A DNA stretch of 64,000 bases from Mediterraneibacter catenae (GTDB taxonomy: Bacteria; Bacillota; Clostridia; Lachnospirales; Lachnospiraceae), in NCBI RefSeq assembly GCF_008691045.1, contig NZ_VMSO01000012.1, positions 20,484 through 84,483 of the forward strand. The letters are read 5' to 3'. Positions 1 through 7,250 of this stretch are shown here, in pieces; within the stretch, counting starts at the first letter, position 1, and the number at the start of each line of letters is the position of its first letter. The position numbers were made by a program, and so were the translations under genes. The notes below the pieces were generated by a model that was not told the DNA's origin, ran no database searches, and saw nothing but the letters and a program-made list of their open reading frames with translations.

Positions 1-2
1 CA

Positions 3-44
3 CAGGCTGTGGAGACGAAGAAAACTATCGCCATCGAAGGATGA
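3..44 (+). CDS. Possible C-terminal end of an upstream gene (partial)
   Basis: One frame running in from the left edge stays open to a TGA at 42-44 and would encode a tail ending KKTIAIEG. Only 13 codons are visible, so the family cannot be named. Other frames also reach stops within 60 bases, so this choice rests only on plausible residue composition. Confidence 0.25.
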   Translation, partial: QAVETKKTIAIEG

Positions 45-160
45 TAATTTCATAAGCTAAGTCAAAGAAGGGCTCGGTACCAGTAAGGCACCGGGCCCAA
101 CTATTACGGTTTTTAACAGAGAATTTTCAGCCAAGGTATTCCCTCTTTCCCGTTTTCTGC

Positions 161-166
161 TATAAT
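161..166 (+). promoter_or_regulatory. Extended -10 promoter for the MATE gene
   Basis: TATAAT preceded by TGC gives the extended -10 form, 36 bases before the MATE start codon. No good -35 is seen 17 bases upstream, which an extended -10 can tolerate. Confidence 0.5.
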
Positions 167-201
167 GTTCTGGCGGTATTGAGAAGAGAGGAAAACATAA
201 G

Positions 202-1575
202 ATGAAAAAGACGAATGATTTCGGCAGGGATTCTATACCCCTGCTTGTATTAAAAATATCGATTCCGTTCATGTTCGCGCAGTTCGTCAATGTGCTGTAC
301 AGCATCGTGGACAGGATCTATGTAGGCAACATTCCGGTGACGGGAGCGGATGCGCTTGCGGGTGTGGGTGTGTGCGCACCGATCGTAACGCTCCTGTCAT
401 CTTTTGGCGCTTTGTTCGGTATCGGCGGTTCTGTCCTGTTTTCGGTACGGCTGGGCGCCGGGGACGAGAAGAATGCCAGGAAGGTTCTGGCAAACAGCTT
501 TGTGCTGCTCATCATCGCATCTCTGGCGCTGACACTTTTGTTTCTTATTACAAAGGGCTGGCTGCTGAACTGGTTCGGAGCGAGCGAGGTGACCTTTTCG
601 TATGCAGATACCTATATGACGATCTATACGGCGGGCACCTTTTTTGCGCTCCTTTCAACAGGGATGAACTATTTCATCACGGCACAGGGCTTCCCGCTCC
701 TCGGGATGGCGACAACCCTGATTGGCGCGGTCATCAATATTATCCTTGATCCGGTGTTTATCTTCCTTCTGGATATGGATGTGGCAGGTGCGGCCGCGGC
801 GACTGTACTGGCGCAGATGTCTTCCTGTGCATTTGTGCTTTGTACGCTGCGCCGGAAGAAGATGAGGATACGTCTGGGGATCGTAAAGCCGGATCTGCAG
901 GCGGGGAAACAGATCGTAAAGATCGGATTCTCACCGTTCCTTATTATGGCAACAGACAGTATCATTATTATCGCCCTGAATGCTGTGCTCCAGTATTACG
1001 GCGGGGCGGAATACGGGGATACGCTGATCACCGCGGCGACGATCGTGCAGAGTTATATGCTGCTGATCACATCCCCCATGCTTGGGATCACAGGAGGTTC
1101 TCAGCCTCTGATCAGCTTCAATTACGGAGCAAACAGACCGGACAGGATCCGAAAGACATTCTTCTGGGTGCTCATGCTGTGCGTCTGTTTCACGGCGGTC
1201 ATGTTCCTTATCTCCAGATTTATGCCGCAGTATTTTGTACGTATTTTCACGAGTGACCCGGAGTATGCGGAGCTTGCCGTATGGGGAATCAAAATATTTA
1301 CGCTGATGATCGTCCCGTTGAGTTTTCAGTATGTGATCGTTGACGGGCTGACTGCCCTGGGAATGACGAAGATTTCCCTGAGCCTCTCCCTGCTTAGAAA
1401 AGGGATATATTTTGGCGCGACATGTGTTCTGCCCATCTTTTTCGCCGCCCGCTCTGCGTTTTATGCAGAGCCTGTAAGCGACGGACTGGCGGCATGCCTT
1501 TCTTGCCTGGTATTTTTCTTTATCTACAGGAAATACCTGCGCGGAGAGGGGCGGCTCGGGGATATTAAGCTGTAG
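202..1575 (+). CDS. MATE family multidrug/Na+ efflux transporter
   Basis: A 457-residue polytopic membrane protein of normal length for the MATE family, with about twelve hydrophobic segments. These transporters export cationic drugs or metabolites in exchange for Na+ or H+. Family signs include the N-terminal PLLVLKISIPFMFAQ stretch, the MNYFITAQG segment after the third helix, and the second-half repeat with GGSQPLISFNYGAN. The ATG is preceded by AGAGAGGA about eight bases upstream and by an extended -10 promoter. The gene stands alone and its 3' end overlaps the convergent DUF2798 gene by 11 bases. The substrate cannot be predicted from sequence. Confidence 0.9.
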   Translation: MKKTNDFGRDSIPLLVLKISIPFMFAQFVNVLYSIVDRIYVGNIPVTGADALAGVGVCAPIVTLLSSFGALFGIGGSVLFSVRLGAGDEKNARKVLANSFVLLIIASLALTLLFLITKGWLLNWFGASEVTFSYADTYMTIYTAGTFFALLSTGMNYFITAQGFPLLGMATTLIGAVINIILDPVFIFLLDMDVAGAAAATVLAQMSSCAFVLCTLRRKKMRIRLGIVKPDLQAGKQIVKIGFSPFLIMATDSIIIIALNAVLQYYGGAEYGDTLITAATIVQSYMLLITSPMLGITGGSQPLISFNYGANRPDRIRKTFFWVLMLCVCFTAVMFLISRFMPQYFVRIFTSDPEYAELAVWGIKIFTLMIVPLSFQYVIVDGLTALGMTKISLSLSLLRKGIYFGATCVLPIFFAARSAFYAEPVSDGLAACLSCLVFFFIYRKYLRGEGRLGDIKL

Positions 1576-2041
1576 CCGCTGCAAGCTGTTTCTTGAAGAT
1601 GGTACGGAAGATCAGGCGTACGAGCGGTTCGACGTAAAATACCTGGGCGCACAGCGCAAACGGAAAGTTCTGTACCAGTTTCGTCAGCCAGTGACCGAGC
1701 AGTTCCGGACACAGTCCCATGTGATAGATGGAGACGTAGAGTGTCATCATAGGCGCCATCATGGATACGGTAAATCCGGCTGTGGCGAGGATGATAAAGA
1801 TCGGTTTGTCTTCACCCGGTGTAAATATACGGCGCACGAGCCGTTTTACGATCGGGGCGGCTATGTAACGCTGCGCAATGAATGCGCCGATCACCTCCAC
1901 CCACATGTGGGTCAGTGCATAACCGAACGTGGCGAAAGTGACCCCGTTCTCCAGTCCGGCGTTGTAGAATGTCATGACGTACACAAAGATGAGTACCATG
2001 ATGCATGTAAATGTAAGATCCTGAAATTTTGTCTGTGGCAT
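1565..2041 (-). CDS. DUF2798 family small membrane protein
   Basis: 158 residues with four hydrophobic segments arranged as two similar halves. Each half has a helix pair around a conserved loop (LTHMWVEVIGAFIAQ in the first, LGHWLTKLVQNFPFA in the second), the pattern of a duplicated DUF2798 domain. The function of the family is unknown. I chose the ATG at 2041 because AAGGAGG lies eight bases upstream; an in-frame ATG 20 codons earlier has no ribosome site. A strong intrinsic terminator ends only about 35 bases before the start codon, so expression must come from a promoter in that short gap or by read-through. The gene converges on and slightly overlaps the MATE gene. Confidence 0.75.
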   Translation of the reverse strand: MPQTKFQDLTFTCIMVLIFVYVMTFYNAGLENGVTFATFGYALTHMWVEVIGAFIAQRYIAAPIVKRLVRRIFTPGEDKPIFIILATAGFTVSMMAPMMTLYVSIYHMGLCPELLGHWLTKLVQNFPFALCAQVFYVEPLVRLIFRTIFKKQLAAATA

Positions 2042-2075
2042 TTGATAATCCTCCTTAATAAAATAATTGTGAGTA

Positions 2076-2128
2076 AAAAAATAACGGGCAGTGTCAGACA
2101 ACCGGACTTACGTTTCTGATACTGCTCG
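2076..2128 (-). terminator. Intrinsic terminator after the VWA-MoxR operon, or leader attenuator of the DUF2798 gene
   Basis: On the minus strand a 15-base arm (ACGAGCAGTATCAGA) pairs with TCTGACACTGCCCGT, with only G-U exceptions, and is followed by TATTTTTTTAC. It lies about 90 bases past the VWA stop codon and about 35 bases before the DUF2798 start codon. Confidence 0.7.
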
Positions 2129-2216
2129 TTGTTTGGTGCACATCCCAGGATGTGTAATATTTTTTTAGAATCAGGGAAATTTCCTGAACTGCTTAAGTAG
2201 TCTATCACAAAATTTA

Positions 2217-3998
2217 TTATAAAGTCAACTTTTCGATTTTTCGCAGCAGAAGATTCCCCACGGCGTCTGAGAGATGCCGGATATTCTCAATCCTGACAAA
2301 ATCATCCCCGTATATCTTCCTCGCAGCTTCTGTGCTTCCGTCCTCTCCGTTTAAGATTGCCATGACCTGTATGCCTGATTTTCTCAGAGTACGAACCTCT
2401 GCCGCGGTATCCTCCACGCCGGCTTCGCCGGAGTAGTCGCGGCTTATATGATGCCCGTTTGACCGGTCGGGAAGAAGCCTGCGGTCATCGTTGGGACTGG
2501 CGTCGGTAAGGAGGATGAGAAGCCTGTTTCCGGCCGGGGAGGACTGCATCATATGCCCGACGCCTTTCACGGCCAGTCCGTCCCGGTTCCATCCCGCAAC
2601 GAAGTAATCGAAAATCCTGTCGTCCTTATCGGAATCCTCATATCCGCAGAACCGGCGCATGACAGTATATCCCCGGAGACTGAGGAAAGAGCAGACCTGT
2701 ACCGGTACTTTGCAGAGCCGCAGGCTGCGCGCGATCACGTAGGCCTGTGCAGCTATCATTTCCTGACTCTGAAGGCGTGAGGCGGAGGCGTCCAGAAGAA
2801 GATCCACAGAAAAATCCGGCTGTTCGTCTTCGAAACTGTCCGTGAATATCCTCTCATCGTTCAGCCGGACTGCACGCCAGATCTGTTCGGGAGCGATCTG
2901 GCCGGCACGGCTCGTCAGCTTCGCGGGCTGAGGGTATACGAGCAGCGCATTGCGGATCTGCTGCGCCAGACGTGTGATGCAGTTTTCATAGAAATGCCGT
3001 TTCTCTTTGAAATGGATCCTGTTCCGTTCTGACTGTGCCTGTGCGCTGAGAATCGTTTTTTGGATCAGTGCATCCGAAGAAGATGCATCTGCGGCGTGTA
3101 TGTCTGCATTCCCGGCAGCAGCCTGCCGTCCTTCTGTAAAGTAGATATGGCAGTCTTTATGGCCTCCGGTGCACAGGAGTTCCTCTATCTGGGTGCTTTC
3201 CTCCCGTGTATACAGAGGAAGTCCGAAACAGCTTTCTATGTAAATACGGTTGTTCTCTTCTGCAGCTGCTGTCAAAGGTCCTGCGTTTTTCGACTTCCGT
3301 GCTGTGATGACACCGTTTCCAGCTCCGTCCCGTGCAAAGGTGAGGTCTTCCGTGCGCATCACCCGGGAAGGGAGCAAGCGGGAGGTAAAGGAAGCAAATC
3401 TGTTCTTAAGACGGAGCAGAAAAGTGCGGTCTGCATGTTCCCGGCTGAAATGGAAATAGCGGTGCAGGATCTGAAATGTATGTTCCGCTATCTGCCGGGC
3501 ATCCCATTCACCGCTGTAGGTCAGTTCTTCAAAGAGTTTCCTCTCCCGTGGATTTGCAAGTCCCGGGCCTCGCCCCAGCACGGTGTTCCATCTCGCAGAC
3601 TGGAGCGCATAGACAAGGCTGTTCTGTGCCATCCACTGTTGGCGGGATCTGGTAAACTGCTGCTCGAAAAAAGCCTCTGCACATGCCAGACGCATCTCGG
3701 CGAGGACAGGACGTTCCCCCACCTCGCGTTCAAAAGCACAGTTCTCCAGACCGATCCACAGGATTCCGTCAAAGCTCTCGCGCATGAACGAGGAGCCAAT
3801 CGTGTCAAAAAGTTCCTGCATGATCTCCCTGTCATACCATTTCCGCACATATCCGATGATCGAGTTCATGTACAGGTCCGGCTTTCCATCCTGGGAAAAT
3901 GCCATGAATGCAGGTTCAAAACCGTATTCTCCTGCGGCTGTCCATATGATATTTAATGCCCGCCTGCGGGCGGAAATGCCGTAATCTGTGCTGCTCAT
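2217..3998 (-). CDS. VWA domain protein, partner of MoxR ATPase
   Basis: 593 residues. The C-terminal 200 residues form a von Willebrand A domain with an intact metal site: DASAS (DxSxS) near residue 405, and a later TDASPND loop. The N-terminal two thirds is mostly helical and I do not recognise it. The layout is like NorD/CobT/ViaA-type proteins, which act with a MoxR-family AAA+ ATPase to remodel or insert metals into target enzymes. The ATPase gene is immediately upstream on the same strand, 51 bases away, so the two are very likely cotranscribed. The start ATG is preceded by AAGGAAG. The target protein is unknown; no metalloenzyme gene lies next to the pair. Confidence 0.75.
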   Translation of the reverse strand: MSSTDYGISARRRALNIIWTAAGEYGFEPAFMAFSQDGKPDLYMNSIIGYVRKWYDREIMQELFDTIGSSFMRESFDGILWIGLENCAFEREVGERPVLAEMRLACAEAFFEQQFTRSRQQWMAQNSLVYALQSARWNTVLGRGPGLANPRERKLFEELTYSGEWDARQIAEHTFQILHRYFHFSREHADRTFLLRLKNRFASFTSRLLPSRVMRTEDLTFARDGAGNGVITARKSKNAGPLTAAAEENNRIYIESCFGLPLYTREESTQIEELLCTGGHKDCHIYFTEGRQAAAGNADIHAADASSSDALIQKTILSAQAQSERNRIHFKEKRHFYENCITRLAQQIRNALLVYPQPAKLTSRAGQIAPEQIWRAVRLNDERIFTDSFEDEQPDFSVDLLLDASASRLQSQEMIAAQAYVIARSLRLCKVPVQVCSFLSLRGYTVMRRFCGYEDSDKDDRIFDYFVAGWNRDGLAVKGVGHMMQSSPAGNRLLILLTDASPNDDRRLLPDRSNGHHISRDYSGEAGVEDTAAEVRTLRKSGIQVMAILNGEDGSTEAARKIYGDDFVRIENIRHLSDAVGNLLLRKIEKLTL

Positions 3999-4049
3999 CT
4001 CTATCTTGCTTCCTTTTGTAAATGCATTTTGGGTAACAGTTCGGCCGTA

Positions 4050-4955
4050 TTAATCGAACAGTGTACTCCTGCCATCTTTTTTCGATATCCTGGAAGAAAT
4101 AATATCGCGGACGAGAGACTGCTCGTAATCGTCGAAAGTCTTGTTGGTGATCCCCATATCGAGTGCTGACAGAGGGGACAGACCTCTGCGAATCAGGCGG
4201 ATGGCATCCATAAGGCCGCGCAAATCCAGGACTTTCGGAGTCAATTCTCCGTTTCGGCACTTTTTTTCGATATCGGTGAACAGACCGGAGAACTGAACGG
4301 CAGACTGTTTCTTCATATCCGGAAATTCACGGCGGAGCAGTTTCTCCAGATTGTCCCGTGTGATCTCCGGCATATGGATGACCATAAATCGGGAAGCAAG
4401 AGCTTCATTTAATTCCCGTGTGCCTGCATAGCCGTAATTCATCGTGGCGATAAAGCGGGCGGCATCGTGGACCGGGATGGCGTCATAGCCGGGCACGTTG
4501 ATCACGCGGCGGAAATCAAGGACTGAGTGAAGGACGGCAAGAGCTTCATTGCGGGCCATATTGATCTCGTCCAGAATACAGAAGCCGCCGAGGGTTGCGC
4601 ACTGGCAGACCGGACCGGGACGGAATACGACTTGTCCGTCACGGAAAGTATCGGTCCCGATCATAAAGGAAGCGTCCATATTGATATGAAACGATACATT
4701 GTAGGAAGGCCGCCCAAAAAGGCAGGCCAGATTTTCTGCGAGGACATTTTTCCCCGTTGCTTTGGAACCTGCCAGCAGCAGATTCTCCCCGCAGAGGAGC
4801 GCTTCGGCAGCCTGTTCCCATATTTCCTTTCCATAATACATATACCGGGGACGGGCGGTTAAGTCTGTGGCGGGGGAAGGATGTTCCCGGCGGAAATCTT
4901 CGATCCCTTTTATGATATGTTCATCGACATGTTCTTCTCTCAAAAAATCAAGCAT
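4050..4955 (-). CDS. MoxR-family AAA+ ATPase (AAA_5 type)
   Basis: 301 residues, typical of short MoxR/NorQ/CbbQ-like ATPases. Walker A is AGSKATGKN at residues 62-70, where the usual Thr/Ser after Lys is Asn. Walker B is CILDEIN, followed by sensor-1 FIATMNYGY. The C-terminal lid ends by residue 300. It is predicted to form a ring that works with the downstream VWA protein. The start is supported by AGAGGTAAG upstream. An extended -10 promoter at 5163 would place structured repeat copy A inside its 5' leader. The Asn in Walker A could lower nucleotide hydrolysis, or may be normal for this subfamily. Confidence 0.8.
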   Translation of the reverse strand: MLDFLREEHVDEHIIKGIEDFRREHPSPATDLTARPRYMYYGKEIWEQAAEALLCGENLLLAGSKATGKNVLAENLACLFGRPSYNVSFHINMDASFMIGTDTFRDGQVVFRPGPVCQCATLGGFCILDEINMARNEALAVLHSVLDFRRVINVPGYDAIPVHDAARFIATMNYGYAGTRELNEALASRFMVIHMPEITRDNLEKLLRREFPDMKKQSAVQFSGLFTDIEKKCRNGELTPKVLDLRGLMDAIRLIRRGLSPLSALDMGITNKTFDDYEQSLVRDIISSRISKKDGRSTLFD

Positions 4956-4996
4956 GGCTCTTACCTCTGGTCTGGATTGCGTTTCGCATGAATACT

Positions 4997-5158
4997 TTAC
5001 AGTTCACCCGCGCCATTCGCAAAATCGCACTTACGTGCTTACTGCGGCTGATGCCGCTTTTTTGCTCATGAAAAGGCGCTCCCGTCGCATGCAAGGCGAC
5101 AGTCTGATCCTTATGCAAGCATAAATCAGCCTGTCTCATGCATGCGAGTGAACTGTAA
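4997..5158 (+). repeat. Family 1 structured intergenic repeat, full copy A
   Basis: 162 bases bounded by perfect 11-base inverted ends, TTACAGTTCAC and GTGAACTGTAA. The left half forms a GCGCC/GGCGC and GCAAAA/TTTTGC stem closing two hairpins (GCAC-GTGC and GCGGC-GCCGC). The right half forms a long stem (TCGCATGCA/TGCATGCGA, CTGAT/ATCAG) capped by TTATGC-AA-GCATAA. It aligns along its length with copies B and F. Confidence 0.85.
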
Positions 5159-5162
5159 CGAC

Positions 5163-5171
5163 ATTATACCA
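5163..5171 (-). promoter_or_regulatory. Extended -10 promoter for the MoxR-VWA operon
   Basis: On the minus strand the sequence reads TGGTATAAT, an extended -10. The predicted start of transcription (about 5156) falls at the edge of repeat copy A, so the leader RNA would begin with the repeat. No strong -35 is seen. Confidence 0.45.
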
Positions 5172-5200
5172 CAATCATATTTTTTGTGCAGTATTCCGTC

Positions 5201-5229
5201 TTGTAATACCATGCCCCATTTCATATAAT
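5201..5229 (+). promoter_or_regulatory. Sigma-A-type promoter
   Basis: TTGTAA and TATAAT separated by exactly 17 bases. It points at a short structured stretch and then the truncated Rpn-type gene. Confidence 0.55.
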
Positions 5230-5235
5230 AGGTTC

Positions 5236-5306
5236 ACTTACCTGCATTTCCCGTTCGGGGAGAAGTCACCGCAGGTAGTATGGAATTGAGGGATTCCATT
5301 TTCTTT
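5236..5306 (+). ncRNA. Candidate small structured RNA of unknown class
   Basis: Downstream of a good promoter, the stretch can fold as a stem of TACCTGC with GCAGGTA enclosing a CCCG-TTC-GGGG hairpin, then a second hairpin ATGGAAT-ATTCCAT followed by TTTTCTTT, which resembles a weak terminator. No open reading frame or known RNA family was recognised. It may instead be only the leader of the following gene. Confidence 0.3.
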
Positions 5307-5347
5307 ATGAGGCTTATTCGGCCGGTTTTCAGCAGAGTTATCAATGG

Positions 5348-6088
5348 TTGCAGGAACACACGAAAGAATTTATAATAAGGAGGAAAAATGACGTTTCCTT
5401 TCTGCTCGGCGGTACAATGAATCTGTACGAACATCAGAGCTCTTATAATCAGAATATGCCGATAAGAGGTCTGATGTATCTCGCAAGGCTGTATCAGAAC
5501 TACATCGACGACTGTGAGATCAATGTGTTCAGCCCGGTATTAAAACATCTGCCCAGCCCTAAATTTATCGTATTTTATAACGGATCAAAAGGTGAGCCGG
5601 ACCAGAAGATCCTCAGACTGACAGATGCGTTTGCAGAAGAGGGGATGTCCGGAGAATCATGTCTGGAATGCTGTGCAACAATGCTGAATATCAATTACGG
5701 GCATAATTATGAATTGATGGAGAAATGCAGACGGCTTGAGGAGTATTCCGTATTTGTAGCAGAGGTGCGTAAGGCGCTGAAAGAAGGCGGCAATCAAAGG
5801 CAGGCGGTAGACGATGCGATTGATATCTGTATCGAAAAGGGGGTACTGCGGGATATACTGATCAGAGAAAGGGCGGCGATTATGAATATGGTATTATCAT
5901 GTACAGAGAAACAATATGAGAGACTCGTCGAGAAAGAATTAGAGCAGCAGGATAAAAAAATAAAGGAGCAGGAAAGACTCCTCAAGTTAAACCGAATTCT
6001 GGTTCAGGAGAAGAAATATGAGCTTCTTGAGCGTATTCAGGATGATCCGGAGCTGCAGAAAGAACTTATAGAACAGTACGGAATCTGA
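5348..6088 (+). pseudogene. 5'-truncated Rpn/PD-(D/E)XK nuclease-type transposase
   Basis: The readable frame matches, from memory of the family, the middle and C-terminal parts of Rpn-family recombination-promoting nuclease/putative transposase proteins: KNDVSFLL, then LYEHQSSYN, PIRGLMYLARLY, PKFIVFYNG, LECCATMLNINYGHN, and a charged coiled-coil tail. The usual N-terminal 50 or so residues before KNDVSFLL are missing. No convincing start exists: the only AGGAGG (near 5382) precedes an ATG in another frame that stops after ten codons, while in-frame ATGs at 5348 and 5417 lack ribosome sites. I therefore call it a decayed gene, although a shortened protein from 5417 cannot be excluded. Confidence 0.65.
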
Positions 6089-6136
6089 TATTAGCGAAGC
6101 GCCGGTATCCGGACTGTGAATTAAAGGAGAGACAAT

Positions 6137-7024
6137 ATGATTAAAGTAATAGCAAGTGACATGGACGGTACTCTTCTCGGAGACGACCATAAGCCGGCGC
6201 CGGAGACTCTGGCGGCGGTGAAGAAAGCGTGTGACGCGGGAATCCGTTTTATGATAGCGACGGGAAGGAATTTCCCCGGAGCGATGGCGGAACTTAAGGA
6301 TGCAGAACTGGTATGTGACTACATCGTGGGCAGCGGTGCGGAAGTGAGAAATCCGCAGCAGGAGGTTGTTGTTACACATCCGATCAGTATAGAGCTGTGC
6401 AGGGCAATTTATGAGGAGATCAGGGATTATCCGCTTTCTGTGACATTCTGCACGGACGGATATGACTACAAGATCGGAACCCCGGAGGAGATCGAGGAGA
6501 GTCTGATGCTTCAGATGCAGCTTTTCTTCTCGAACCTGCCGAGGGAGGAATTGGCGAAGTCAGAGACATACCGGCGTATAAAAAAATCTACGAGATCAAT
6601 GTCCGATATGGACGAACTGGAGGCTGCGGGGGTGCCGGTTTACAAGTTGTTCCTGTATTCCGAAGACAAGGCGATGCTTGATGAGATGAATACACGACTG
6701 CAGAGGAATAAGGATATCGCGGTGGCGTCGTCCTTTCCGACGAATCTGGAGATTACAGACGTGAAAGCGCAGAAAGGTCCTGTTCTGAAAGAATACATTG
6801 AGTCACTGGGCTATACGATGGACGAAGTAATGGTACTGGGCGACAGCCTGAACGACCTTTCCATGATCTCTATGGATTTTGGTGCCACGGTGGCCATGGC
6901 AAATGCAGATCCGGAAGTAAAGAGTGCGGCAAAGTACATTACGAAATCCAATACGGAATTCGGTGTGGCATATGCGATAGAGGAACTGTTAAAGAGGCAG
7001 GAGTCCCCTTGCCATCAGGAGTGA
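6137..7024 (+). CDS. Cof-type HAD superfamily phosphatase
   Basis: 295 residues, a full-length Cof/YidA-like HAD hydrolase. Motif I is DMDGTLL near the N-terminus, with a type IIB cap in the middle and motif IV GDSLNDLSM near residue 238. These cytoplasmic enzymes dephosphorylate sugar phosphates, flavin or nucleotide phosphates; the substrate is not predictable here. AAAGGAGA sits just before the ATG. A promoter for the next operon lies within its last codons. A second member of the family is at 61521-62309. Confidence 0.85.
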   Translation: MIKVIASDMDGTLLGDDHKPAPETLAAVKKACDAGIRFMIATGRNFPGAMAELKDAELVCDYIVGSGAEVRNPQQEVVVTHPISIELCRAIYEEIRDYPLSVTFCTDGYDYKIGTPEEIEESLMLQMQLFFSNLPREELAKSETYRRIKKSTRSMSDMDELEAAGVPVYKLFLYSEDKAMLDEMNTRLQRNKDIAVASSFPTNLEITDVKAQKGPVLKEYIESLGYTMDEVMVLGDSLNDLSMISMDFGATVAMANADPEVKSAAKYITKSNTEFGVAYAIEELLKRQESPCHQE

Positions 7025-7037
7025 TTTCACGTATAAT
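7009..7037 (+). promoter_or_regulatory. Sigma-A-type promoter for murT-gatD
   Basis: TTGCCA and TATAAT with a 17-base spacer, overlapping the end of the upstream HAD gene. Transcription would start near 7044, at the edge of the repeat cluster, so repeat copy B would be in the murT leader. Confidence 0.55.
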
Positions 7038-7040
7038 ATC

Positions 7041-7058
7041 CCCCGATGGCTGAACTGA
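7041..7058 (+). repeat. Family 1 repeat, right-end remnant beside copy B
   Basis: CCCGATGGCTGAACTG repeats the right end of copy B and sits head-to-tail just before copy B. Together GGCTGAACTG and CAGTTCAGCC form a perfect 10-base hairpin across the junction. Confidence 0.6.
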
Positions 7059-7064
7059 TCAAAT

Positions 7065-7223
7065 AGCAGTTCAGCCCGCGCCATTCGTAAAACCGCACTT
7101 CGTGCTTATTGTGGCTGCCGCCACTGTTTTACTCATTAACGGGCGCTCTGCTCATCGGGAACGGAGCAGGCTGATTCTTATGCAGGCATAAATCAGCCTA
7201 CTCATTCCCGATGGCTGAACTAT
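7065..7223 (+). repeat. Family 1 structured intergenic repeat, full copy B
   Basis: 159 bases with ends AGCAGTTCAGCC and GGCTGAACTAT. Compared with copy A, the stems are kept by paired changes: GTAAAAC/GTTTTAC instead of GCAAAA/TTTTGC, GTGGC/GCCAC instead of GCGGC/GCCGC, and CATCGGGAA/TTCCCGATG in the right-hand stem. The TTATGC-AG-GCATAA cap is retained. Confidence 0.85.
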
Positions 7224-7250
7224 AAAAAAGATAAAAAGTTGGTATGAACA

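Noticed and set aside
71..99. Terminator of the gene entering from the left
   Set aside because: GGGCTCGGT and ACCGGGCCC form a hairpin, but no T run follows, and the upstream gene itself is uncertain.
3060..3956. A 298-codon open frame on the plus strand opposite the VWA gene
   Set aside because: It lies wholly inside the VWA gene, has no ribosome site, and the protein is rich in Cys and His without any family pattern. The VWA frame has clear motifs.
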